Part shown: positions 25,917 through 31,606 of the stretch, in pieces | Numbering within the stretch: position 1 is the first letter of the stretch | How the letters are laid out: the number at the start of each line of letters is the position of its first letter | Source of the DNA: a virus | DNA length: 34,353 bases | IMG/VR virus record: IMGVR_UViG_3300042691_012631 | Location: 1 to 34,353 of that record | Reading direction: 5' to 3' (one strand) | Position numbers and translations under genes: made by a program | The notes under the pieces: generated by a model | What the model was told of the DNA's origin: nothing | What the model saw: only the letters and a program-made list of their open reading frames with translations | The model's database searches: none

Positions 25917-26086
25917 TTAGTTTCCTGTTTGAGTTTAATTAGTTCCTGTAACTGTTTGCAAAACTGCTCTCCCGCCTGCGCTGCTTTCAAAGCATCATCC
26001 CAATGCTTAGTAAGGCAAAATCTATAGACACTATTCACAGCAAGCTTAGTATCTAAATACAGTTCAGCATAATCTTCTTCTTTCAT
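25913..26086 (-). CDS. Small protein before the exonuclease, unknown
   Basis: 57 residues (KEEDYAELYLDTKLAVNSVY ... QLQELIKLKQETK). Helical, no recognised domain. It overlaps the exonuclease start by ATGA and the preceding gene by 4 bases, so it is translated as part of the chain. Confidence 0.65.
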   Translation of the reverse strand: MKEEDYAELYLDTKLAVNSVYRFCLTKHWDDALKAAQAGEQFCKQLQELIKLKQETK

Positions 26087-26283
26087 TCTCTATCTTCCTG
26101 ATCTATTTGTGGTTCATTGAGTTGAATCAGTTGGGTTTCCCCATCCTTTTCAAATTGTTTTTGTAGCTCTTTGCTCATAGCTTCAACTGCTGCCTTCCAT
26201 CCAAGGGCAAAGAAATCTTCAGGATTCTCTACTGGGGTATCTAGCTTATTGAATGCTTCTAAGCAAAGTCTATTATCTATCAT
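26083..26283 (-). CDS. Small acidic protein, unknown
   Basis: 66 residues. ENPEDFFALGWKAAVEAMSKEL is reminiscent of short phage proteins with a W-x-A-x3-M helix that I cannot name. The C-terminal third is Gln/Glu/Asp-rich. It overlaps its neighbours at both ends. Confidence 0.65.
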   Translation of the reverse strand: MIDNRLCLEAFNKLDTPVENPEDFFALGWKAAVEAMSKELQKQFEKDGETQLIQLNEPQIDQEDRE

Positions 26284-26485
26284 TTTTTCGCTTCCATTTA
26301 AAAGGATAAATTTCTAAAGGTTTCTCAGCATTAAGATCATCCAAGGTTCTACTCATCAATTCTCTAAACTGTTTCCATTTGGCTTGATAGTAAGGCTGCT
26401 CACTAGCAGGAATGTAGTTATACAGCTTGCGCCATCTGATAGTAATATCTGTGGTGCTAGGTGTGTAAATGTAATCATCTTTCAT
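26273..26485 (-). CDS. Small basic/aromatic protein, unknown
   Basis: 70 residues from ATG 26485, chosen because AGGAG stands 8 bases upstream; the longer TTG start at 26524 lies inside the preceding zinc-ribbon gene. Rich in Trp, Tyr and Lys (RWRKLYNYIPAS, YYQAKWKQF, YPFKWKRKN). No family recognised. Confidence 0.65.
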   Translation of the reverse strand: MKDDYIYTPSTTDITIRWRKLYNYIPASEQPYYQAKWKQFRELMSRTLDDLNAEKPLEIYPFKWKRKNDR

Positions 26486-26639
26486 TTGTCTTACTCCTAT
26501 ATCTTTGTTGAGATTGTCTAGCAAGGCAGAATTCGCATTTCCATCTTCTGATCTTGCTTCCTGTTTCTACTAATTTAAAGCCATCTTCATTGCGCATTGC
26601 TTGGCAACTACTACAAAACTTCTTTTTTATTCCATCCAT
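26475..26639 (-). CDS. Zinc-ribbon miniprotein
   Basis: 54 residues, missed by length filters. C9-x2-C12 (FCSSC) and C35-x2-C38 (CEFC) spaced by 22 residues form a complete zinc-ribbon pair, followed by a basic tail (RQSQQRYRSK). It overlaps the zinc protein upstream by 29 bases and the next gene by 11. Nucleic acid binding is likely by family; the partner is unknown. Confidence 0.7.
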   Translation of the reverse strand: MDGIKKKFCSSCQAMRNEDGFKLVETGSKIRRWKCEFCLARQSQQRYRSKTNER

Positions 26640-26805
26640 CTTTCAAGTAACCCCATTCACTAGCATCAATAACAGCGCTTAATTTTCCACATACATCACA
26701 GGAATCAATCCAGCATCTATATTCATGGTGCTTTGGTTTTTGAGTTCCCCATTTAGTTCCGCAATCATGGCACACATTATCAGGCTGCTCATCAGCTAGT
26801 CGCAT
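26611..26805 (-). CDS. Zinc-ribbon protein
   Basis: 64 residues. C12-x2-C15 (CHDCG) and C36-x2-C39 (CDVCG) with an extra Cys at about 31 and two His at 26-27. It starts in an overlap with the annealing-protein stop. It is the first of two adjacent zinc-ribbon genes. Role unknown; could assist recombination or transcription. Confidence 0.7.
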   Translation of the reverse strand: MRLADEQPDNVCHDCGTKWGTQKPKHHEYRCWIDSCDVCGKLSAVIDASEWGYLKDGWNKKEVL

Positions 26806-27334
26806 TCATCTGCCCCTTCTTAATGTCATAAGCATCTTTTAGGGTATTTGCAAGACTTTTAAATTTCTTGAGTTTTGTGTAACCTTCAGAGAAGGCAGTT
26901 CGCAACTCGGCAGGGGTAGAGCTTGCCTGAATTTTGCCAATGTAGATTGTGGCTTCTTCTTGCGGATCTTCTTGCTCATCAGGCGGTAGATCTTCATTCT
27001 GATAGATGAATAGCCCAATGCCAAAGCTGGCAATGCATTTAGTCAGGCAGCGCATCTGAGCATCAGAGATCTTCCTAGCATCAGGCTGCTTGATTGCATT
27101 ATTCCTGTGATCCATTACTGGTAGATGCATCCGCATAGTTTTCCCAAATGCAGTTACATTGCAAAAGACCATGCATGAATCATTGTAGAATTTTGGATCA
27201 GGAAACTCCCAAGTAGCGCTAGGGTCATGCATAAGAAGTTCATCAACAGCATAAGCCCATGAAAGGTAATTAAGAGATCCCTTCTTCTTTATCTTGCCAG
27301 TTACATCAATGGCTCTAAGATCTTTGTAGTTCAT
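26792..27334 (-). CDS. Single-strand annealing protein, DUF1071 family
   Basis: 180 residues. Pairs complementary single strands made by the exonuclease. NYLSWAYAVDELLMHDP (about 22-38) and PVMDHRNNAIKQPDARKISDAQMRCLTKCIASFGIGLFIY (about 72-111, read in pieces) define DUF1071. It ends with a charged helical tail. It begins by ATGA overlap with the preceding gene. Confidence 0.85.
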   Translation of the reverse strand: MNYKDLRAIDVTGKIKKKGSLNYLSWAYAVDELLMHDPSATWEFPDPKFYNDSCMVFCNVTAFGKTMRMHLPVMDHRNNAIKQPDARKISDAQMRCLTKCIASFGIGLFIYQNEDLPPDEQEDPQEEATIYIGKIQASSTPAELRTAFSEGYTKLKKFKSLANTLKDAYDIKKGQMNATS

Positions 27335-27630
27335 AGATCACCATTCGCTTCTTCTTCATCAGCCTGAGATACAGCTTTGCCTTCCCAATAATCATAGACA
27401 GAAGATTGAATAATTAAGCCTAGCATTGCCTTATCATTTTTTTCTAATGCTTCTTCAATGGTATCTCTATGCTTGTATAAGCATTCCTCATAAAGTGCTT
27501 CCATAAAATTATCAAAGTTATGAGGGTTCATTTCGCCATGCATCAATTCCGCTATGCGCTGATCCATGCGAGCTTCCGCATCTCCAGCTTCTCTATATGG
27601 TGATTCAAGCCATGCATCATATTTATTCAT
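27331..27630 (-). CDS. Acidic helical protein, unknown
   Basis: 99 residues, acidic (EEALEKND, QADEEEANGDL). No family recognised. It has an AAGGAAACAAAATG start, the recurrent initiation signature of the early operons, and begins MNKYDAWL. Confidence 0.68.
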   Translation of the reverse strand: MNKYDAWLESPYREAGDAEARMDQRIAELMHGEMNPHNFDNFMEALYEECLYKHRDTIEEALEKNDKAMLGLIIQSSVYDYWEGKAVSQADEEEANGDL

Positions 27631-27640
27631 TTTGTTTCCT

Positions 27641-27724
27641 TCACTTAGTTAGATACCACACATACTGCGCAAAACAGAAAAAAGCTAAAGTTAAAATTAC
27701 CATATGCCAATTCTTGAGTTTCAT
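27641..27724 (-). CDS. 27-residue membrane miniprotein
   Basis: MKLKNWHMV followed by a hydrophobic run (ILTLAFFCFAQYVWYL) and TK. A single TM helix with a basic N-terminus. The start AAAAGGAAACAATATG is one of the best ribosome sites in the window, which argues for real translation despite its size. It fills the gap between two larger genes. Confidence 0.6.
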   Translation of the reverse strand: MKLKNWHMVILTLAFFCFAQYVWYLTK

Positions 27725-27740
27725 ATTGTTTCCTTTTCAA

Positions 27741-28046
27741 TTAATAAACTGCCAACATCTTATCTACTAAATAAAAATCTCCAGTAATAGTGCTAAATGG
27801 AGTTGCTCTATCTGTATCAAATCCTTCAAACTTTCTGCCTGATTTCAGCATTCCGCCATTGTGTTCATAGCCTAAAGAATCAATGATTTCAAAATAGCAA
27901 TCATAGGTAACAAAACCAATCAATGCGCCATACTTACTAAAAAGCGGAGTATGTTTAGTAAAGTAATAGCTAGGCTCTTTGATGAATCCGCCATGAGCCA
28001 AAACCTTAATTGCTTCTTTAAATTTGTAAGTTTTCATATTGTTCAT
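27741..28046 (-). CDS. Early protein, unknown
   Basis: 101 residues (VLAHGGFIKEPSYYFTKH ... GDFYLVDKMLAVY). No family recognised. Two start codons, 28046 and 28037, each follow an AACAATATGAA block; the first has the better AAGGAAAC site. Confidence 0.68.
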   Translation of the reverse strand: MNNMKTYKFKEAIKVLAHGGFIKEPSYYFTKHTPLFSKYGALIGFVTYDCYFEIIDSLGYEHNGGMLKSGRKFEGFDTDRATPFSTITGDFYLVDKMLAVY

Positions 28047-28060
28047 ATTGTTTCCTTAAT

Positions 28061-28076
28061 GCGCCCCGAAGGGCGC
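28061..28076. repeat. GC-rich hairpin between early genes
   Basis: GCGCCC, CGAA, GGGCGC on the + strand; on the transcribed minus strand the loop is TTCG, closed by C-G, the very stable UUCG type. No T tract follows on either side, so it is not a classic terminator. It may protect or separate the two messages. Confidence 0.7.
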
Positions 28077-28082
28077 TGTTGA

Positions 28083-28370
28083 TTAGCGGTCAATGCGGTT
28101 AGTAATATCAAAGCGATCTACTTCTTCTTGCTTTTGTCTTTCTTGGTCAATAACCATTTGCATAGCAGCAGACCATTGCCATAAGGCACATTCATTAACA
28201 GCTTTTAAGCCTAGCCATCCACCAATAAGACCATCCTCTAATTCTTTATAAAGTTTGTCAGTATCAAAGGCTGGAGTGCCATCAGAGTGCCTGCCAATAT
28301 GCCAATTTGAATTGCGCAAAATAGCATTTTTAATTGCTACAGCAGCTTTTATGATAATTTGATCTTGCAT
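28083..28370 (-). CDS. First gene of the leftward early operon, unknown
   Basis: 95 residues (IIIKAAVAIKNAILRNSNWH ... QWSAAMQMVIDQERQKQEE). No family recognised. The start follows GAAGGGAAATCAAA. Being promoter-proximal, it is probably among the first proteins made. Confidence 0.68.
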   Translation of the reverse strand: MQDQIIIKAAVAIKNAILRNSNWHIGRHSDGTPAFDTDKLYKELEDGLIGGWLGLKAVNECALWQWSAAMQMVIDQERQKQEEVDRFDITNRIDR

Positions 28371-28413
28371 TTTGATTTCCCTTCACAGAAATAAGCAACA
28401 TTGCTTAAGTAGA

Positions 28414-28443
28414 ATCATACATCAAATGTAGATAAATCTACAA
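28414..28443 (-). promoter_or_regulatory. Leftward early promoter with embedded operator
   Basis: On the minus strand, TTGTAG (28443-28438) and TATGAT (28419-28414) are 18 bases apart and lie 44 bases before the first leftward gene. The spacer contains the palindrome TGTAGAT-AA-ATCTACA (28427-28442), so a dimeric regulator bound there would block the polymerase. Predicted by eye. Confidence 0.55.
28427..28442. promoter_or_regulatory. Palindromic operator TGTAGAT-AA-ATCTACA
   Basis: Perfect 7-base arms with a 2-base centre. The half-site word TCTACA (or TCTAC) recurs at 28485-28490, 28506-28510 and 28515-28520 between this operator and the regulator gene, a cluster typical of a Cro/CI-type control region. 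The adjacent YdaS-like protein is the obvious binder (inference). Confidence 0.6.
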
Positions 28444-28531
28444 TTATTTACCTAGGATTTACCCTAATACTGTAACCCTATGAATCTACAAGAAATAGGC
28501 TAGAATCTACTTATTCTACAAAGGAGAGAGC

Positions 28532-28729
28532 ATGGAAGCGGTGCAACAAACCCAATTTGATAAGGCTTTGGCAGTATTTGGCTCAATTAAGGGCATGGCA
28601 GAAAAAGTAGGGGTAAAGTATGTCAGTTGCTATGCATGGTATATGCGGGGCGGAAAGATCCCTAAAAAGCACCATAATGCGGTCTTACAGGCTTCAGAAG
28701 GCAAATTGACAGCCCAAGACCTTGAGTAG
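28532..28729 (+). CDS. YdaS/Cro-like HTH regulator
   Basis: 65 residues. FDKALAVFGSIKGMAEKVGV (residues 8-27), then YVSCYAWYMRGGKIPKKHH fits the YdaS/Cro helix-turn-helix pattern (alpha2-turn-alpha3 followed by I-P). It is divergent from the leftward operon, with a strong AAAGGAGAGAG site. It probably controls both early promoters through the TCTACA words. No CI-type partner is seen nearby. Confidence 0.8.
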   Translation: MEAVQQTQFDKALAVFGSIKGMAEKVGVKYVSCYAWYMRGGKIPKKHHNAVLQASEGKLTAQDLE

Positions 28730-29033
28730 CCTAAATCAGCGCACAATAGCCCTTTTAGAAGGTCAGGGCTATTTGTGTGATGTAGTTGAATCCTACAATG
28801 CCTTTACAAAGCGCAAGAAGGACTTATTCGGCATTTTTGATATTTTGGCAGTAGGCAATGGGGAAACTGTTGCTGTTCAGATTACCAGCAAAGCCAATAT
28901 GTCAGCTAGGATCAAGAAAATTCAAGAAAGTGAGTTTCTGCCTGAAATCATTAGGTCAGGATGGCGCATCAAGGTTATTGGGTGGTTTAAGCAAAAGAAT
29001 GGGCGGTATGATTGCAAAGAGTTTGAGTTTTGA
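28722..29033 (+). CDS. PD-(D/E)XK-fold protein, possibly degenerate
   Basis: 103 residues. RKKDLFGIFDILAVGNGETVAVQITS has the strand order of PD-(D/E)XK nucleases (D40; Q53-x-T55 in place of E-x-K). Similar small proteins are common in phages but I know of no proven function. The start is TTG 28722, overlapping the regulator stop; no ATG exists near it. The 3' end contains the promoter of the downstream RNA. Confidence 0.65.
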   Translation: MSSLNQRTIALLEGQGYLCDVVESYNAFTKRKKDLFGIFDILAVGNGETVAVQITSKANMSARIKKIQESEFLPEIIRSGWRIKVIGWFKQKNGRYDCKEFEF

Positions 29034-29041
29034 GATATACT
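29012..29041 (+). promoter_or_regulatory. Predicted promoter for the structured RNA
   Basis: TTGCAA (29012-29017), an 18-base spacer, and TATACT (29036-29041). Transcription would begin near 29048, just where the paired region starts. It overlaps the end of the preceding coding region. Confidence 0.5.
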
Positions 29042-29048
29042 TTTAATT

Positions 29049-29174
29049 GCAGAGTGGAATCTGTTTAGAAACCTAGCAAAAGCCTTTTAGGGCTATCTTT
29101 GAGTGTTTAATTAAAGTTGCTAGGGTCTTTATTTAAACAATTCCATCTTAGAGATAGCTTTAAAGGGCTTTTTC
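29049..29174 (+). ncRNA. Predicted bistable structured RNA, about 125 nt
   Basis: Two long helices compete. Helix A: 29055-29079 with 29117-29145 (20 Watson-Crick pairs: TGGAAT/ATTCCA, TGTTTA/TAAACA, CCTAGCAA/TTGCTAGG). Helix B: 29078-29103 with 29147-29172 (26 unbroken pairs, five of them G-U). The strands alternate A5-B5-A3-B3 with almost no linker, so both cannot form fully. The G-U pairs would be A-C mismatches on the other strand, so the RNA is read rightward. Helix B ends in GGGC then TTTTT, like an intrinsic terminator; A would prevent it. I match it to no known RNA family. Confidence 0.65.
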
Positions 29175-29187
29175 TATTTCTGCGGAA

Positions 29188-29243
29188 GGGAAAGAGAAAA
29201 CACCAGTTTTCTTGATCTAGAGAATTGATGTTTTCTTTTTCTT
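29188..29243 (+). repeat. Long hairpin, 24 pairs
   Basis: 29188-29202 pairs with 29229-29243, and 29204-29212 pairs with 29219-29227, with one C-A mismatch (29203/29228) and a six-base loop TGATCT. Several G-U pairs again favour the + strand. The pyrimidine-rich 3' arm (TTTTCTTTTTCTTCTT) makes it terminator-like. Confidence 0.6.
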
Positions 29244-29258
29244 CTTCTTTTGGTCTTT

Positions 29259-29306
29259 CCTGAATTGACAGGGCATCTTTCCACTTCTGTGGGGGGGTAG
29301 GGGGGG
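29259..29306 (+). other. Small hairpins and G-quadruplex motif
   Basis: CCTG/CAGG (29259-29262 with 29269-29272) and CCAC/GTGG (29281-29284 with 29289-29292) are small hairpins. GGGGGGGTAGGGGGGG (29291-29306) contains four GGG tracts with loops of 1, 2 and 1 bases, a canonical G4 pattern, striking in AT-rich DNA. Together with the two preceding entries these account for the gene-free stretch 29034-29370. Confidence 0.65.
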
Positions 29307-29349
29307 TTTGTAGTTTTGGTTCTTATTTTTGTTTTAGTGCCAACTATAA

Positions 29350-29372
29350 ATACTACTTATACTTAGTAGTAT
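29350..29372 (+). repeat. Inverted repeat covering a start codon
   Basis: ATACTACT (29350-29357), loop TATACTT, AGTAGTAT (29365-29372). The 3' arm includes the first two bases of the ATG at 29371. It could be an operator or an RNA hairpin that hides the start. Confidence 0.55.
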
Positions 29373-29535
29373 GAATAAATCTCCAAAACTGAAATCTTGC
29401 TCATGCGGATTAGATTTTGCAGATATGGACTTCATTAAAAGCAGGCAAAGAGGATACTGCTCTCACAAATGCCGATTAAAAGTAATCCTAGAAAAAATTA
29501 AAGCTAGGCAGCAAAAGCTAAGTAAAAACCCCTAG
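29371..29535 (+). CDS. Zinc-ribbon miniprotein
   Basis: 54 residues. CSCG (C10, C12) and YCSHKC (C30, C34) are a typical small phage zinc ribbon, followed by a basic helix (EKIKARQQKLSKN). No Shine-Dalgarno site is present and the ATG lies in a hairpin. A TATAAA box lies 21 bases upstream, so a short-leader or leaderless message is possible. The protein pattern, not the start signal, supports this call. Confidence 0.6.
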   Translation: MNKSPKLKSCSCGLDFADMDFIKSRQRGYCSHKCRLKVILEKIKARQQKLSKNP

Positions 29536-29545
29536 AAAATATTTC

Positions 29546-29559
29546 TCTACATTTGTAGA
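29546..29559. promoter_or_regulatory. Second palindrome of the TCTACA/TGTAGA family
   Basis: TCTACA-TT-TGTAGA, with a further TGTAGA at 29576-29581, just before the rightward early gene at 29607. The arms are the same as in the operator at 28427 but in the opposite order. It suggests that the same regulator controls the rightward operon. An A/T-rich box TTAATAT (29569-29575) is a possible -10. Confidence 0.5.
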
Positions 29560-29606
29560 TCTTTAATGTTAATATTGTAGAAGATCAACAAAGTGAAGGA
29601 GAAAGT

Positions 29607-29918
29607 ATGAGCATCAGCAAAACTGTTTTGATTATCCTGCTGTTCTTTATTGCAACTCAGGTCAATGCCCAAGCCATTGCAAGAATGCCCAATACAGGCG
29701 GTGGCTACTTAGTTCTTACAGCAGAGCCTTGCATTCATAAAGGCAAAGATTATGCGCCATTAAAAAGAGCCTATGCATATACAGCAAGGGGATATACCTT
29801 TGAAGCCTGCTATGGGATTGAGGATGATACTGTAGTTACAGTTTTTAAAGATAGTGGTGAGCAAAGGCGATACCCTGTAATTAACTTTGAAGTTATGAGC
29901 AAGGGAACTGCAATATGA
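29607..29918 (+). CDS. Secreted small protein
   Basis: 103 residues. Residues 1-20 are a clear Sec signal peptide (short polar start, VLIILLFFIATQV, then NAQA cleavage site). The mature ~83 residues have two cysteines (AEPCIHKG, FEACYGI) that could form one disulfide in the periplasm. No family recognised with certainty. An early, exported phage protein suggests envelope change or superinfection exclusion (inference). GAAGGAG site 6 bases before ATG. Confidence 0.72.
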   Translation: MSISKTVLIILLFFIATQVNAQAIARMPNTGGGYLVLTAEPCIHKGKDYAPLKRAYAYTARGYTFEACYGIEDDTVVTVFKDSGEQRRYPVINFEVMSKGTAI

Positions 29919-30175
29919 ATTACTTAATAGCTGGCTTTCTTTTGATTACATTTAATGCAGGCGGTTGGTGGTGGTTTGGATTCTTTTGCTTTGTGATGCT
30001 AGAGCTTTTTGCATTAATTGTAGAAACTAAGAAAGGCTTAAAAGAAATTAAGGCAAGCAAGAAACCTCAGCTTTTAAAAGCAAATGGTGAGCCTTACACA
30101 GAAGCAGATCTAGAATTTATTTGGAAGCATGGTTATCAATCAGCATTAGAGATGGTTCAACAAACTAAACAATAG
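29915..30175 (+). CDS. Small membrane protein
   Basis: 86 residues. One long hydrophobic region (residues 1-38: LIAGFLLITF ... WWWFGFFCFVMLELFALIV, with a GGWWW break, so two short TM helices), then a soluble Lys/Glu tail. It overlaps the secreted protein gene (ATGA), so they are co-expressed and may act together. Function unknown. Confidence 0.65.
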   Translation: MNYLIAGFLLITFNAGGWWWFGFFCFVMLELFALIVETKKGLKEIKASKKPQLLKANGEPYTEADLEFIWKHGYQSALEMVQQTKQ

Positions 30176-30183
30176 GAAACAAT

Positions 30184-30432
30184 ATGAATAAATATTTAAT
30201 AGTAAATGATCAGGTTGTAGTCATTCATCAGCCTGAGTATGAGCAAAGGACTTGGAGAGATTCTGTATGTGATTTTATTGAGCTTTGCTATCACACAAAC
30301 AAAGCCAAGGCGATCTACAAGCAAAAGCAAAAGATCAAAGCAAAAGCAGAGCAAATTGTAGCTTCTGTTCCTGCGCAAAATTATTCTCAATATGATTTCC
30401 CATCAGTATTTAGGAAGGAAAGATCATGCTAA
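30184..30432 (+). CDS. Early protein, unknown
   Basis: 82 residues, basic in the middle (KAKAIYKQKQKIKAKAEQIV). No family recognised. The start TAGGAAACAATATGAATAAATAT is nearly the same as that of the gene at 27630 on the other strand. Confidence 0.65.
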   Translation: MNKYLIVNDQVVVIHQPEYEQRTWRDSVCDFIELCYHTNKAKAIYKQKQKIKAKAEQIVASVPAQNYSQYDFPSVFRKERSC

Positions 30433-30587
30433 TTCCAATTCCTTTTATGGGCTTGATTGAAGATGATGAATCTCAGCCAATGACAGATGAGCAGATAATT
30501 AATCTAGCATTTAAATACAAAATGACTAGCCTTATAGATCAAATTAAATTCGCAAGAGAGATAGAGAAGCATCATGGCATACATTAA
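30426..30587 (+). CDS. Small protein, unknown
   Basis: 53 residues. MTDEQIINLAFKY ... IKFAREIEKHHG resembles a short element found in many phage early regions (D-E-x-I ... F-A-R-x-I-E). Role unknown. It overlaps the previous gene by 7 bases and the next by 14. Confidence 0.6.
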   Translation: MLIPIPFMGLIEDDESQPMTDEQIINLAFKYKMTSLIDQIKFAREIEKHHGIH

Positions 30588-30813
30588 ATGGGCTGGCACT
30601 TTTCTCTGTTTGCTTGGGATAGCTTTTACTAGCTTTAATGTATATCCAGCAAATATCTTTCTAAGCCTTGTAGGTAGCGCACTATGGACTTATGCAGGCT
30701 ATCTTCAGGATGATATTCCTTTGATCTTGGTAGAGATGGTTGCTGTTCTACTTTACTTTGCTGGAGTTGTAACCTACATCACAATTCAGCTAGGCAAATG
30801 GGGACTTGTATGA
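30574..30813 (+). CDS. Small integral membrane protein
   Basis: 79 residues with hydrophobic segments at about 4-20, 27-44 and 50-72. No soluble domain. No family recognised. It is one of a cluster of early membrane or exported proteins (29607, 29915, 32066). Confidence 0.62.
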   Translation: MAYIKWAGTFLCLLGIAFTSFNVYPANIFLSLVGSALWTYAGYLQDDIPLILVEMVAVLLYFAGVVTYITIQLGKWGLV

Positions 30814-30971
30814 ATGCTTATGAATTAGCAGATGAATTGCAAAAACTGGATGCAAAACTGCATTTAATAGACTTGTTTAAATCAGCAGATATGCTTCGGC
30901 AGCAAGCAGATAAAATTAAAGAATTAGAAAAGCAGCTTGATGAATTTACTTGGTATTGGGCAATTAAATGA
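30810..30971 (+). CDS. Small coiled-coil protein, paralog A
   Basis: 53 residues: AYELADELQKL ... KSADMLRQQADKIKELEKQL, one or two helices ending TWYWAIK. It is a paralog of the protein at 31027 (same ELADxL ... A-x-M-L-R-x-Q-A order). This small family is common in phages, function unknown. It starts in an ATGA overlap. Confidence 0.65.
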   Translation: MNAYELADELQKLDAKLHLIDLFKSADMLRQQADKIKELEKQLDEFTWYWAIK

Positions 30972-31030
30972 CTTATAAAAAATGCCTTAATCTACTTAAA
31001 GCCTTATTTATGAATCAGGAATACAAATGA
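30968..31030 (+). CDS. 20-residue micro-ORF between the paralogs
   Basis: MTYKKCLNLLKALFMNQEYK. Its ATG overlaps the stop of the preceding gene and its stop overlaps the ATG of the next, each as ATGA, so it may serve to hand ribosomes on. Too short to judge by composition. Confidence 0.4.
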   Translation: MTYKKCLNLLKALFMNQEYK

Positions 31031-31215
31031 AAGAAGAAGCATTTAAGCTGGCAGATAAATTAGAAAATGAGTGTGAGCCATATGTTCAGCTAGATCAGCT
31101 TACATTTCAAAAAGCAGCAAAGATGTTAAGAGAGCAAGCAAATCTTATTCAAACCCTTAAATCACAATTAATTTATGACAGACTTGTTTCAAGACTTGAT
31201 GGAAAAAACCACTAA
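31027..31215 (+). CDS. Small coiled-coil protein, paralog B
   Basis: 62 residues: EAFKLADKLENECEPYVQLD then QKAAKMLREQANLIQTLKSQL. Paralog of the gene at 30810. It overlaps the replication-like gene by 41 bases. Confidence 0.65.
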   Translation: MKEEAFKLADKLENECEPYVQLDQLTFQKAAKMLREQANLIQTLKSQLIYDRLVSRLDGKNH

Positions 31216-31606
31216 TGAAAAACACTATAGCGGAGATTTTGAAGTTTTTTGGCTGGCTTATCCAAGAAAACAGGGCAAGCAGATGGCTAGAAAGGCTTGG
31301 CTTAAACTTAATTCCGCCCAAAGAAAGAAGGCGCAAGAGGAGATTTTGAATCATATAAAATATTGGGAGTTGCATGAAACAGCCCAATGCTTTATCCCGC
31401 ATTGTTCTACTTGGCTAAATCAGGCTAGGTATGAGGATATTTTAGACTTTACTCCACCTAAGAAAAAAGAATCTAAAGAATGGATGCTAAGTAATGAAGG
31501 TATTGAGCAGAAGGCTAAAGAGCTTGGCATCTTGGGAAATGGTTATGATACTTATCAAACCCTTAAAATCAAATGCATGAAGGCTTTAGGCATGAGTGTG
31601 CAGTAA
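31175..31606 (+). CDS. Replication-initiation-like protein (lambda O/DnaT-type C-terminal domain)
   Basis: 143 residues. FEVFWLAYPRKQGKQMARKAW (about 22-42) and CFIPHCSTWLNQARYED (about 72-88) match a domain found at the C-terminus of many phage replication-initiation and helicase-loading proteins. The N-terminal DNA-binding half of lambda O is missing, so it may recruit a host helicase only. It is the sole replication protein candidate in the window. Confidence 0.65.
   Translation: MTDLFQDLMEKTTNEKHYSGDFEVFWLAYPRKQGKQMARKAWLKLNSAQRKKAQEEILNHIKYWELHETAQCFIPHCSTWLNQARYEDILDFTPPKKKESKEWMLSNEGIEQKAKELGILGNGYDTYQTLKIKCMKALGMSVQ

Noticed and set aside
26486-26524. Longer TTG start for the gene at 26485
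   Set aside because: It lies within the zinc-ribbon gene, and AGGAG is correctly spaced for the ATG at 26485.
28061-28076. UUCG hairpin as an intrinsic terminator
   Set aside because: No T run follows on the transcribed strand and the next gene has a strong start, so it is listed only as a hairpin.
29049-29174. H-type pseudoknot with both helices fully formed
   Set aside because: Linkers of 0-1 base cannot cross helices of 20 or more pairs, so alternative folds are the better reading.
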